The notes under the pieces are model-generated. The model worked only from the letters and a program-made list of their open reading frames with translations, did not search any database and was not told the DNA's origin. A stretch of 64,000 nucleotides of DNA. Source: Neonectria sp. B-13 (taxonomy: Eukaryota > Ascomycota > Sordariomycetes > Hypocreales > Nectriaceae). Positions 1 through 12,068 of the stretch are shown piece by piece; the first letter of the stretch is position 1, and every line of letters begins with the position of its first letter. The stretch lies in NCBI GenBank assembly GCA_002682825.1, contig NOKP01000005.1:248001-312000 (forward strand), written 5' to 3'. The translations under genes and the position numbers were made by a program.

Positions 1-105
1 TTTTTACAATCACTGAAATATTAATTGTATCAAACGCCGATTACCAAAACTAGAACATCACCGCGGAAACTCAGTCAAGTCACCTATCCTAACTATGACA
101 CGTCC

Positions 106-1858
106 TCATTGTGCTAACTTTTCAGCCGCCTTTCGCTCTCTCTCTAGTCTCCATTTCGGGCAAAACTTCCACTGAACCCAGATAAGTGGCGAAAACAGTA
201 TGACAACCCCCGTCAGGATCAGAAACGCATTTCTTATCTTCACCGCATGGATCAAAGGCTGGATCACACTCACTCCGACAGCCCCAAGGAGGCAGCGGCA
301 CAAATTGTTCGTAGCAGTGGCACCTGCTGAGGACTCGGGGAATGCGTCAACCAGCATGGTGGAGTTAATGCTGAAAATGGCTGTGGCTGTGAATGCGATC
401 ATGAACTGCAGGCCCAGAGAAGCAATGAGGTTAGCGGCGAAGTACCTACGTAGGTCATTGAGCTCGTAGCTAGGTCCGTATAGTGCCATTGAGACGACAA
501 ATGCCACGCTGAAATACGGCATCAGCGGAAGGCGCGCACGCTCAAACGGAAAGTCCTTGGCGCTTTTGACGTCCACAGCTTTCAGTCCACGCTGCTCCTT
601 GTACTGAGCCTCGACTTGTTTAAAGGCTCGGTCTAAAAGTCTTCCAGTACAGATCGAGCCTAGAACGCATCCAACTCCATTGGGGAGAAAACAGAGTCCG
701 ACTTGCCACTGATTAAGGCTGGGAAATGTCCGCAATAGTACTGTTGTGGTAGAGGAAGTGACCATGCTCCATAGCGCATACACGAGAGCTCCCCAGGACA
801 AAAGGACGAAAATGTCCTTTTCGAAGACATATTTCAAAGGGACAAGTATCTTGCTGAGCGAAAAGGGTGTCGTCTGTGGTTTCTCTGACTTCGTATAGTT
901 GGCCCATTTCTTGGGAGGCCAGATGAGATATATCCAAGGCTTATGGAAGCCAGTGAGGGGGGTGCTTCCATTTCCAGCTATCTTCCGTTGCGTCTCAGGT
1001 AGGAATATCAACAATAAGATCAGAACGAAGAGACTGAACGAAAACAGCATCCAGAAGATGCTTCTGAAACCCCAGACGCTGTTGAGAACACCACCAATGA
1101 CGGGCCCAATCGCCTGACCTATCATCCTGCAAGTTGGTGAGTAACTGTGTCTCTGATGTGGTCACTTCTCAGACGTACCTAATACCCGCGTTGGTTCCGA
1201 TGAAGCTCCCCCGTTCGCTCGGTGAGGCCATGTCGGCAATAACACCTGTGCTGATGCTAATAGTTGCAGCAGAACCTGCCGCCTGAAGGCCTCGCAGAGC
1301 AAGCAGCATTGGATAATTTGCTGTGAAGCTTAGACCCAGGTTCGCTGCAGTGTATATGACCAGAAGAACCACAAACGTGAGGCGACGGCCACTTGTGTCT
1401 GATACCGCGCCAAATAACGACGGAGCGATGCCCTGAATGATCATATACACAGTAATTGTCAGGGCAACAAGCGACGTGCTGACGCTCAATTCAGTTGATA
1501 TGGTGTTGATGGCGGGAAAGTAGATATTCGAGGATAAGGGAGAGAAAGAACCGGCCAAAGACACGAGGTAAACAATATTCCATTTCTGCCTCTTGGAGAA
1601 GACATGGAAAGGTGCCTCGTCTTTTGTGGCCGACTGCTGAGAAGCTCCAGCTTCAGCTTCGACATCGTTAAGAACAGACTGGTCCAACGGGGTATCTTCA
1701 GAGAGCCCCTGGGCAGCGCTGTAGCCACCTGGATTGGTTGCATTGTCGCTAGGTGTGTCTAATGAGGAGGTACTGGAAGGGTACGATGAGTGGAAAATTT
1801 CAGTCAATGGGTACGATTGCGGATTGTCGTTTTCCTGGACTGAAGGAGACACCATCAT
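106..1858 (-). CDS. MFS drug:H+ antiporter (DHA1-like), two exons
   Basis: Proton-coupled efflux transporter of the plasma membrane, family DHA1 by its motifs. The model is complement(join(106..1126,1179..1858)), 566 aa. The 52-nt intron (GTACGT...TTGCAG) splits an Arg codon and joins the two halves of the helix-4/5 region without loss. An acidic Ser/Thr-rich N-tail of about 90 residues precedes the first membrane segment. The loop 2-3 motif A is seen as GAVSDTSGRR (about residue 150), and the antiporter motif C as GQAIGPVIGGV just after the junction. A basic cytoplasmic loop follows helix 6, and the C-tail is Arg/Lys/Glu-rich. Translation starts at one of two tandem ATGs. Substrate cannot be read from sequence. 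It lies more than 10 kb from the NRPS cluster, with two damaged genes in between, so membership of that cluster is doubtful. Confidence 0.9.
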
Positions 1859-3629
1859 TTCTCACTGGGTAAGAAAAAATCTCTTGTTTGATTTGCTTGA
1901 TATGAAAGCAGCAAGTGACAGTCCGATGAGGATTTTGAAGCATTAATACGTTGGCAAACCTCGTGGGGTGAAGAGATGGGATATGTTCGTAGCTATGTAA
2001 CTCGTCACGGCATCTAATCTAATACTTGGTTGATCATTACTCAATAGCTCTGCAAGAAGCGGATCCGTTGCTCGAATTTCGTCGCACAGACTGTGCATGA
2101 CGCGTAACTTGATGCAGACCTCTCTTGCGCCCCCTTTGGTCTCAGAGTCGCTGCGTTGTTGCACATCTTGCACCGCCCCAATGCATCTGGAAATGCAGGT
2201 AGCTAGCTCCCCAGCACAGCCGTGCTACGCTTACTGCACTTCCGGTAAGCGTTTCGCTTTGACACCAGTCTTAGATACGAGGGGATGACGCGTCGGATCC
2301 TCCCTTGCGCGCAACGTCCGTGTCTCCGTGCCACGTCCGAGTCAGTCATTGGTGGCTGAGGCAACTTTATATACACAGAGCGATAAACTACCATATTAAA
2401 TAAACAGAACCAAAAGACGCTGCGTAGGATGTTTCAGAGAATGATGACGAAAGCTACGATCGAACCCCTGAGACACATGGGAATTTGAATAGAATTATGA
2501 AACGAGAGTTAGCTTGTCCAAGTCAAGACCCAAGTTGCCCTTCCATGGGGGTCTAGACCAGTCTGAAGATTGGTGTCGCCGATCCAATATGCCTAAATAT
2601 AGGCCGAAGAAGCCAAAGATAAGCATTGTTAGCGCCCGCATTATAGACTACCCCTTGCTCCCGGACGAGACAAAACAGGTCAGTGGTGCCCTTTCACCCG
2701 AGCTGATGCATCCAATCGGTGGATTCTGGCCGACTGCCCATGTCATCGATGACACCCAGTTCTACACTCCATCTGGTCTGTGGTCGAGATGCCGAAACTC
2801 ACCCGTCGTACAACGAGACGTATCACATTTCTACTGTGTTATCTCATGGAAGATATTGCCTGTATAATCAAGAATCCTTGCGGCAGTTATGAGAATGGGG
2901 CGGATACAAGTATTTGTAAACCACATTTCTTTGAGAACTAAATTAGTAAATCAGGGACAGGAAGCAGCCTGTGGCATGGTCCACTAATTATATAACTGTA
3001 AATGATTCCGTTGTTTCTAGTTGAGTATTGTTGACGGCGATCTAGTAGACCAGGACGTTGAGTTATCCCTTTGACTGTCGCAAGGCAACGTGACACTTCG
3101 ATACCGGCCCCACATGAGCCCAGCCAAGGTAAAGATGATTAATCTGCTAAAACCGGAGTTCTTGTTATGTTACTAGTTGATCGCGATCATCCGCGATCTC
3201 TTTGTCTGAGGAATTTTCTCTCTTTTCGGCTCAACCCGGCTCCCTTGTCCTGAGTCATCCTAGCGCCCGGGTTCCCCCGTCTAACAACTTCCAGGCCCGA
3301 GCCCAAGACATTTTCCATACTTTAATACGTCTTCTGTTAAAATTTCCTGCTTTCCGAAGATGTTACAGCAGCTCTTGTTATTCTTTTCTTATTCAAATTA
3401 CCTAAGCATACGCAGATGTATGGTATCTATTGCTCTGAAGTAATTTTATCTTGATCTTATTATGGGTGTTGGTCTAATTTGCTCTCTCTCGCTCTTTAAT
3501 CTTCAGTAATGATAACTTAAGTCGTGGGCGTGGGCTGCACTGGGTACATCTCCTATTGATACATTATATCTATTAAGCTTATGGCAGTGATAACAGCTGT
3601 ATTGATGCTAATAGCTACATCTATCATAA
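1859..3629. other. Intergenic region, no convincing gene
   Basis: About 1.8 kb between two minus-strand genes. It holds the promoter of the MFS gene (right next to 1858) and the 3' flank of nothing on the plus strand. One open frame of 117 codons (2514-2867, +) has a basic N-terminus, but it matches no family I recognise and has no clear promoter. The part from 3400 to 3620 is AT-rich and repetitive in TAT/CTC runs. I see no RNA gene or mobile element. Confidence 0.5.
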
Positions 3630-5161
3630 TTATACTAAGCCTGTACTAACATTCAACCTTGCGGTTTGTGGAATACTTACCAACTCCACCCAGATATGGT
3701 TTAGCATTCGTCTTAGTCGATCATACGGAAGAGCTAACAGAAGCAAAACAAGACACAATAGAGGTAGCGCAGTGGCAACGTAGACCCGGAACCGTTCGTG
3801 GCCTGGAGAATATGCATCAGACATGCTGAAAAGACTTGCAACCCAACCTAGCGGCACAAACACCATAGCGATATAGGTCAAGCGCCTGACACTCGTAGCT
3901 TCAAGGATGGATCGCCGCGAGTCAATCAATTGGATCATTGATGTTCCCACTGCGATCATCTGTTCAAGAGCCTGGTTGTAATATCGCAACTGCTCTCTGA
4001 GGTAGTTGATGTCTTTGACAATCAGGTTCCATGGATCTTTATCGTCTTCGTCCTTGATGTGATAGGTGACGACCTCGGCGAGGCTAGTTAGTTTATGTTG
4101 ACTCTGCTTGCTGCGCCGTCGCCAGCGTTGAAGATCGACTACATCATCGTCATGCAGTCGAGTTGTGATATTTTGGAGGGAGTATTCATAGTATTTAGAA
4201 TACCGACTGGTCAACTGGACATAGAAGTTCCATTCTGCAAGGACGATACGGATTGGGTAATATCCTACGCTCAAGGTGCTGGGTGAGGCAGCGTGGAACC
4301 CAGGGGGCGGTTGTGCCTTAAGATAGTGCACCATGCTGTCGAGCATTGAAGCTTTGTCCCATGAGCCAGTTGCCTTGCCTTGAGCAAAAAAAGAGAAGGA
4401 CTGCGGGGATCCGAAGTCTTCAAATCCGCCATGCAAGATCCCCGCTGGGTATGCCGCTTTTTGCTGCGTCTCGACTGATGCAACGACGGAGTTGATCGGA
4501 TTATCAACTAGGAAAAGGCCTTTGAGGTTGAGATGATGAACAGGCTCATTTTAAACACAGATACTCACAAATGCTGGAATTGTTGATAGTCTTTGATAAG
4601 AAAAGAACAGCACGACCGCGCGAGTGCCAGTTGTCTGCCCGATAGCGGAGCTAGACGTCGTACATTTCTGGGAGTATTCGAGTCGGTTTTTAAAGCATAC
4701 GAGACGTTGGAAAACGCGTCAGCGTCACCTAAATCCACCACCTGCTGATAATGAAGATGGACATGACCTGTCTTAGCGATTAAGGAGGGCAGAATCGCGA
4801 GGGAGGGCGGTGGTGGTGCTTTCTCGACATCTTCAAAGTTGGTATGTACGTAGTCGGCAAAGAATAAAGGATCAATATCCAGAGATGTGCCAGCCAAGGT
4901 GATGAGGTTGGAGCTGATATTCTCAATGAACATGAACCGTGTCGTAGCTGGAGGCGTTGCCCTGATGGCCTTGAGAAACCCATCTTCAGTTACTAGGGAG
5001 GACTTGGGTTCTGCCTGGCACGGTGCACCTTGGGGATAATCAAGGAAGACGATCCTGCTTCCACCTCGAGATCCATGATGTAAATGCTGCGATAGGCGAG
5101 AAATGCAAGGATTCGTCCGGGCGCGAAACCGGACAAAATCAGCATATGACGGGTCGTTCAT
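3630..5161 (-). CDS. CorA-like two-TM membrane protein, exon junction apparently broken
   Basis: This belongs to the fungal CorA-like family (cytosolic N-terminal region, long helical stalk, two C-terminal membrane helices). Exon 1 (5161 to about 4569) opens with an ATG and reads to ...KDYQQFQHL. The second part reads ...DNPINSVVASVE, then HGGFEDFG, a helical region rich in RRRSKQSQHK, and two hydrophobic segments: RLTYIAMVFVPLGWVASLF and VATALPLLCLVLLLLAL. A bona fide CorA GMN loop motif is absent, as is usual in this fungal subgroup, so magnesium transport is not established. The donor GTGAGT at 4568 is excellent. However, the obvious CTAG acceptor (exon from 4507) puts the second part one base out of frame. 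The only acceptor position with the right phase reads CAA instead of CAG (4529-4528). It may be a decayed gene or a misread base. A further donor GTAAGT near the 3' end could add a short last exon. Confidence 0.6.
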
Positions 5162-6156
5162 TTGGCCGGTTTGGAAGTTGGACAGAGGGTGCTGGGACGG
5201 AAATAAGGGCGCAAGCTCCCCAAGCTACTTAATATTATATCTGTCATCCTCCATGAAATTACAACCGGGTGAGAATGAGGCCTCTCCGAAGTGATCACCT
5301 GCAAGCATCATTGGTCGCCTGGTCTTAACGTACGCGCCGTACAGCCTCCGCCCATTGGGACTTTCAATCTCTGTCCCGAAGCCTGGTCGCCGAATTTTGC
5401 CTTGTAAGGCTTCCTAGGCCTTGTTTCTGGTGGGGTGTTAGAGGTAACATCCAATAGATGGCCGCCAAGAGACGCACCTCGCAGCCCCATTGTAACGCCG
5501 CGCACCTTCGAGATAATCAGCTGCGTACTCGCGCAGGTCGCTGGGCTAACTTACATACATATCATCGGAAATTGTACGAGTCCTCGGTGCTACACATGAG
5601 GTTGCGAATTTCAACGCCGGCAAAACGCCTAACCGACCCGGTGGCTGGATGAGGGCTCGGAAGTCGACAACATTTACGTATGCCGGGACGGTCATGTCGA
5701 GGATCGCGTGCCGAATGGTTGAAAATAGAGACAGGTCAAGGCTTTCTAAGAATAGATGGCATTGTACTTCTATCTTCTGTCCCCCCGAAAACGTACAGCG
5801 TCTAGGAAGTCCTAAAATTAGTAAACCCCCCCTGCATCCGATTTTATGTATCATCATTGGTGGCCTCGTCCGCACGCCGTAACGCCAAATCTGCATCTCT
5901 CAGCCGCAAAGTACGCTATGATGTACTCGAGAGTGAGATTCGTGCGGGGGAAAGTTCTCTTGGAAGAGTTTTTGCCATTTCTTTCCTCTTCAACAGCCGA
6001 CTTTGTTGCTGCTGCTTGGCCACTCCTGAGTCTCTACTCTCGCATAGCTTGCACACCACGGTGCTTGACCGCTACGGCTTGATCGACCTATTTCTTAGAG
6101 CACATCGTCGCCTTCAGGCTCATTCATTTGCCGCTCCATCCGTGACGCGAGGCGCA
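5162..6156. promoter_or_regulatory. Divergent region between CorA-like gene and NLR
   Basis: About 1 kb between the CorA-like gene (minus) and the NLR (plus). It must contain both promoters. The frame of the NLR is open upstream of its first ATG back to about 5857, but that stretch lacks an ATG and has no recognisable domain, so I treat it as leader. No clear TATA box, repeat or RNA gene is visible. Confidence 0.4.
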
Positions 6157-9100
6157 ATGGATCCTCCGCCATTGGCACGGGTCGAGCGCGATCCAGCCGA
6201 ACCCCTATGCGAAAAAGTCGATCGCATGATTCGTGATACGACTCAACAAGGCGGTCCAAAAGCTGACTTCCTTAAAATCTGGCCAAGCTTACGAGCGGAC
6301 TACGAAAAAATGGTCGAGGATTTGATGAAGTATTGCGAAGCACAACTCACTCGATTTCATGAGAGCGGTGTTCTTGCTAAGTTTGAAGGGCGAACAAAGT
6401 CGGTTGACTCGATTAAAAAATCCATCGAACGCCGCAACAAACACCGAATCGAGAACCAGATGAATGAGTACAGAAATATTGAGGAGATCTTCCACGATGT
6501 GCACGACCTTGGGGGTCTCCGGATAGTGGTGGACTACCCAACAGAAATTGACAAGGTTCATCAATTTATCAACCTCAATTTCAACATGAAGAAAAAGCCG
6601 ACACCATTTTCCTCCGATCGTCAAGTCGGCAAAGTCTGGAAAGTATGGTTTGGAGCTTACAAAAGTGTCAACTATTACCTTTCACTCAAGCCGGAAGCTT
6701 CAGGAATCTTTCAACTATACCGCAACGTTATGTTTGAAATCCAAGTTACAAGCCTCCCAGAACGTCTCTACAACAGGCTCGCCCATCCATACTTATACAA
6801 AGATAAGTTAAAAAGCCTCTCACGAAGAGACGAGATGGTGATCGACATGGCCCATAGATCGGCTCTCATACACTGTCTTTGTCTTGAGTACATGCGGGAC
6901 GTACAGGACTCCTCTGGTCCTTCGGAACAGCAAGAAGAACTCCGAAATGCCATGAGAAAAGCAATTCCACCACCCGGAGTCGAAGAATCAGACAGAGATT
7001 TGGATTCTTTGCTGGCAATCACCTCTGACGTGGCACCTGGCAGCGAAGGCCAGACGATTCCGGTTCAAGGCTTTTTGGAGACACTGCAGACTCCACCAGA
7101 AAAACGAAACTCTGTCCACGATCTACGGGCGTGGATGACGAAGAGCATAGAGTAGGTTGAATCAACATCTGTTATAGATTTGAGTGGCTAAGCAAAATCC
7201 TTCTAGGAATGCAATTCAAGACGCCATGCAACCCCCAATTCAACTTCCAACGGTCGAAGATGCACGCCATGACAGCGAAGCCGTTCAGAGCAAACCTAAA
7301 TGTCATGCCGATACTAGAGCCGAGGTGGAATCTCGAATTCGGGCATGGGTTGACGATACAGCGGCAGAGACTATACTCTGGCTTCATGCTCCTGCAGGAA
7401 CAGGAAAATCGACCTTGGCACGTACCCTCTCGGACAGTTTCTCAGATGCAGGGACTTGGCTGCAAGCTATTTTTTCCAACGCGGAGATATACACCGAAAC
7501 GATACGGCTCGACTCTTCCCCACCATTGCCAGCCAACTTACGGAAACCGTCCTTCACTTCAAGCGCGCACTTCGCGTCTTAGTCAAGGATTGGTCAGAGG
7601 ATGCTATCCTGAAGTGGTCCTTGGAGAAGCAGTTCAAGGTTCTCATTCAGACGCCGCTTTCTGAGCTTCGTCCCTTGCCAGAACAATCAGCGAAAGTCAT
7701 TGTCATCGACGACTTCGATGAATGCAGCAATCCTGACAAAATCTCTCGCGTCGTCAAGTTATTTTCGTCTCTTCACCTAGAGACTTCACGATTGCGCGTG
7801 CTCTTCACCAGCCGGCACGTTCCGTTAGTTACCGATGCTTTTCAGGAACTCAAGGACGACGGCCTTTCGTTTCAAACCCTTGCGCTGCACGAGGAGTTCA
7901 AAAAGGAGACAGAGGCCGGAATCAAAATGTTCCTGACTAGCCAGTTCGCAACAATCAAGAAGAGGAGAAAGATCAAGGCGCAATTCTGGCCAGCACCCAA
8001 CGACATCAACTATATCGTGGATCTAGCAACAAAACCGTCGCCACTGTTCATCTACGCTGCAACTGTCCTCCGTTACATCGACGATGAAAAACGCCACAAG
8101 GACCCAGTTGAGCGGTTGCATACTTGGATAAAGCAGTGCCGTAGGGGCGACTCGCAACTTGACCAAATGTATCTGCAGATTCTCGGGGAACTAGTGCACG
8201 ACGAAGATGACGACGAAAGCAAGTCCAACCTATTCGATCTATTAGGTTCTCTCGTCTCCCTCGTTAGGCCACTGTCAGCTGTGGCGTTATCAGCTCTGCT
8301 TCATATGCCTGAACAGACAGTGAACCATTGGCTGGGAAATCTTCACACAGTGCTGCATGTGCCAGATGGAAGTGAATCGCCAGTTGAGATCATTCACAAC
8401 TCCTTCAGCGACTTCCTACTTGGAGATGTAGTGTCGGACTCGAACTCTTTCAGAGTCAGTGCGTCGACAACACACCACATGCTGGCGAGAAGATGCATCG
8501 CTCGAATGAAATCATCCAGTGGCCTTCGCAAGAACATCTGCAAGTTCGACGACCTGGCTATATTGAAAAAAGGCGTATCACAGGAGACAATTGCTAGGCA
8601 CATTCCCGACGACCTCCAGTACGCTTCCCTCTATTGGGTTTACCATATTCTTGAAGCCGGAGCAGGTGTGAATCAGGATGACATTTATTCCCTTCTCGCG
8701 GAACATTTTCTTAATTGGCTCGAGGCCTTGTCTCTTCAAGGTAAACTTGTGGAAGGGGGGGGTGGCAATCAGGCAGCTTCTCAGCTTGGTTTTGGTATGC
8801 ATGCGCGATGATTTCTGCCGTTCAGCAGCTAACATTTAGCAGCCCCAGGAATCGCAGCCTGGAACCAGCAGTCGCCTCTCTGAATTTTTGAAAGACGCTG
8901 AGAGATTCATCCTCGAACATGCGTCAATCATTGAAACAAACCCGCTGCAGGTGTATGGTTCTTCTCTGGTGTTCAGTCCATCAGGGAGCAGGGTCAGGGA
9001 GCTGCTCTTTAAGAAGCGCCTAGCAGAAATCCAGAACGTCAGCGGTCTAACTCATTGGGACCCTCAATTGCAGGCCATCTGTCCTCTCCACCAATTCTCG

Positions 9101-10689
9101 GCAATCGTCATTTCGCCAAATGGTCAACTGATAGCAACAGCCGCTCACGAATCCATTACCATCTGGGATGTTGGAACGGGCGTTCGCCAGCAGGCCTTTG
9201 CCACCACTGGTAGCATGAGCGCTCTCTCATTCTTGGAAGATGGGGGCAATCTTGTGTCGGTCTCTTGGAAGAGAGAGGTGCAACTTTGGGATACGGAAAC
9301 AGGAATTGCGGACACAGTGTTCACATTCTCGGGAAATAAAAGGACCTGCGATGCCGCCTTGTCATTATGCCACTCTTTGGTCGCCGCGATTTTGCCCACT
9401 GAAGACAGATCAGGGCACAGATTGGAACTCTGGAATTTCAAAACTAGGACTCGCCGTCTCACACTACCGCACGACAGTCGACCAGGTTACAACCGTATTG
9501 CACTTTCACCCGACGGCACGACACTCGCATCAGTCACGAGTGGGCAACTACACTTGTGGAGCATACAAAAACGCCCCTGTTGTAGAAGACTCGAGGCGCC
9601 TGAAAACATCAGAGCCCTTGCTTTCTCGCCAGACGGCACTGTTCTTGCATCCGCAGTTGGCGCGGAGATCTGGCTTTGGGATGTGACGAAAGGATTACGG
9701 CAGCACGCACTCACCATGGGCCACCATGGTGTCCATCAGGCCCTTGCATTCTTTCCAACTGGCAATAGGTTGGCGGCGTCTAATACGTTGATGGTGAACA
9801 TTTTGGACATTCCGACGTGGATTGAACTGCAAACAGCCAAGCAAGCCCGGAGTGTCGAATCAGTACCATGTCCTGGCAGAATCAAATGCCTGGCTTTATC
9901 TCCCGATAAGGAAACACTCGCGACGTCTTCGGATACACATGCTCTGTTGCTTTGGGAGGTTGAGTCAGGTAAGCTACGCCGCAAGTTGTCCGGGGACGTA
10001 CACTCTGCCGAGGCAATGGCTTTTTCGCCGGATGGGACGATGCTCGCGGTAGTCGCAGGAGCAACGGTTGGAGAATCTGGTGGTACTACGATACAGCTCT
10101 GGAGAGTCGAGACAGGTACGCTCCAATGGCATAGCAAAAATGTCCAACTTTTTGAGCCGGCCATCATCTTTCTGCCGAATGGAAAGACGTTCGCGGTAGT
10201 TACCACAGATAAGGTGCTAACCTGGGACGTGGAGAGTGAAATCGTCGAACGCGAAGTCGCCTTCAAACATCCGCTAGGATTATGGTCCAAGAGGCAAGTT
10301 AGATGGATTGGCTTTTTGGAAGATGGCAAGGTTCTCGACATCGACCTTAATGCGAGCACGCGGATGTTTGTGAGTATGGAAACAGGCAATTGTTGGGGGT
10401 CTGCCCCAATACACGACCATCGCACGGGGCTTTCTGTCAATGCAGGATGGGTTAATTATGGACTCAATAACAAGCTTCTTTGGATCCCTTGGAGGTATAG
10501 GAACTACGAAACGGCGGTTGCTGGTAGCCGTCTTGTGATGGGCCAGTTGGATGGTGAGTTTCTCATTTTGGACTTTACTCTTGTGGGGCTGTACTTGAGG
10601 TTAACGAGGAGGTGATCTCAATTTATGACCCTTTGGATGCAAGAGTTTATTTCAGAGCTAAACGCAGTGGTAGAGCAGCACGAGGATGA
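6157..10689 (+). pseudogene. NLR (STAND) gene: RelA/SpoT-like, NACHT, WD40; two frameshifts
   Basis: Start ATG 6157 (MDPPPLARV). Exon 1 (6157-7151) encodes a RelA/SpoT nucleotidyltransferase-like domain: GRTKSVDSI, DLGGLRIVVDYP, YKSVNYYL and the catalytic-type FEIQV are all visible. A 55-nt intron (7152-7206, GTAGGT, branch GCTAAG, CTAG) joins it in frame to a linker and a NACHT ATPase with Walker A HAPAGTGKST and Walker B VIVIDDFDEC. A second intron (8795-8839, GTATGC...TTAG) leads to degenerate WD40 repeats (SPDGTxLAS..LWDV type). The frame is broken twice: one base is missing near 7455 (between GT and LAASYFF), and one extra G sits in the G8 run 8755-8762. The two shifts cancel, so the WD40 exon returns to frame. 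The current frame stops at 10615; another frame continues sensibly (VLEVNEEVISIYDP) to 10689, so a third lesion or small intron is possible. Predicted role is cytosolic self/non-self or stress sensing. Confidence 0.8.
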
Positions 10690-11294
10690 AAGGAAACCTG
10701 TTCAGAAGTACAGCGATTCTGGTGACATGCTGGTTACTCAGAATTGGGTAGCTGTTTCGCCTCGTAGTACTATCTTGAATTAGTGCTAGCTAATCTCTGA
10801 TGTTGTATCGACGCGGGGAGCTGACTTGCATTGCAATTGGAGAATGATTGGCCGTTCTTGTTTCGAAGTGACTGTGTTACTTGGAGAGATCAGCGTGTAA
10901 ACGCGTCGTCAGTGGCTACGCATGCTGAAGGCAGCAATTGTTTGTGGCTGATCCTGTGCAGACGCATGAAAGCAGCTTTATTGGGGGCCAAACCTCAACG
11001 CATTGCTTGTTTCATATTTGTGGTTTCTATCTACCACTCAGATCTCCGTAACGCGCTGTGCCGGCTTCAATCCCCTACAAGTTCACCATTTTCCTGGAGC
11101 GACATGTGATTGTGCCCAATCGATAACGTAGAGCTCCTACACCGTTGTTTCAGCAACACACTGCTGCCTCCTGATGTAAACAGCCTGACTGCTGGATAAT
11201 ATTTTGAAGTCCGATGATCCTCGCCGTATAAAATGATCCACCTGGGTCCTAGGTAAGGTCCTCTCACAACTACTTCTCAACATCGATTCGCAAT
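10690..11294. other. Intergenic, 3' flank of NLR
   Basis: There is no gene that I can support. A TATAAAA box at 11226-11232 followed by a CT/CA-rich stretch looks like a plus-strand promoter for the small frame that starts at 11295. Confidence 0.4.
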
Positions 11295-11558
11295 ATGCCT
11301 AAATTCTCTGCCCGCCAAGCTTTTCGATGGCAACTTTCGACTCCTCGGGTTCGGATACGGCTGTCGACCCTTGATAGGGCAACCTCGGTCTCGACTCCAA
11401 CCTTGTCTGCTCTATTCTCCTATCGGGTGCCTTTGCTAGGGCATCTGCAGTTCAAATCACAAGGAACAACACCAGTTGCTGAGTACGAATGCACGCTTGA
11501 GGAAAGAATTGGAAGAAACAAAAGATTGCTCGATGCCGACTCAGTCACCGTTCTGTAG
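11295..11558 (+). CDS. Possible small gene of unknown function (87 aa)
   Basis: An uninterrupted frame begins with ATG at 11295 (MPKFSARQAFRW) and ends with TAG at 11556-11558. The product is basic at the N-terminus (many Arg, Ser, Thr, few acidic residues in the first 60), which would suit a mitochondrial presequence, and acidic toward the end. It matches no family I know. The case for it being real is the promoter: TATAAAA at 11226-11232, a pyrimidine-rich stretch and CAACTACTTCTCAACATCG just before the start. It could equally be a chance frame or the first exon of a longer transcript. Confidence 0.3.
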   Translation: MPKFSARQAFRWQLSTPRVRIRLSTLDRATSVSTPTLSALFSYRVPLLGHLQFKSQGTTPVAEYECTLEERIGRNKRLLDADSVTVL

Positions 11559-12068
11559 GATTCCTCCATTGACTAGTTTATTATGTATTTTCTAATCGGT
11601 GTCAGTGGAGATAAGCACACGGATCAGTGCGACAAGGAGAAAGGACTGGGTGTTGATCTCCAAATCCTTTCGGGGGGGAAACGGCGGACGTCTGCGCGAC
11701 TTTACATGAATGGGGAAATTAACTACTCTAAAGAAAAGTACAATAAGTCTCAGCAATGAGGCTTCCTGCCCAGGAGGTTTTAGCGATGATTTTAAGGGGA
11801 TCTGGACAATTCAAGGGGCGCTGGGCGTTCCATATTCGCGGCTGGTTTACGGTTACATATGATTAGGCATACTTATAGTTTGAGTGTTAGTTTAGCTATT
11901 AGAAATAGCTAATAATAAAGTCACATGCCATTAAAAGACTTGTCTGTGTAGCTCTTGGAATGATTGAGCCAGGGAATCGTTTTAGATAGCTTGAAAGATT
12001 TCATGGATCGCCTCACTCTCCCTCCAAAGGTATCATTGCCGAAGCCTTTAGGAAGATCTATAGGTACC
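11559..12068. other. Intergenic, 3' flank of ABC transporter
   Basis: Holds the 3' end of the ABC transporter gene (minus strand). The only structure I see is a perfect 9-bp stem with a 3-nt loop at 11892-11912. Confidence 0.5.
11892..11912. repeat. Perfect short hairpin (9-bp stem, 3-nt loop)
   Basis: TTAGCTATT (11892-11900), loop AGA, AATAGCTAA (11904-11912). It lies about 160 bp beyond the stop codon of the ABC transporter, in AT-rich DNA, so it would fall in or near that gene's 3' untranslated region. Confidence 0.6.

Noticed and set aside
2514..2867. 117-codon open frame
   Set aside because: No recognisable family, no promoter features and no exon-like neighbours. Kept only as a note in the intergenic entry.
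9736..10440. Long open frame on the minus strand (234 codons)
   Set aside because: It is antisense to the WD40 exon of the NLR, has no domain or promoter, and is explained by codon bias of the plus-strand gene. The same holds for the antisense frames at 32422-33162, 38350-38916 and 54406-55323.
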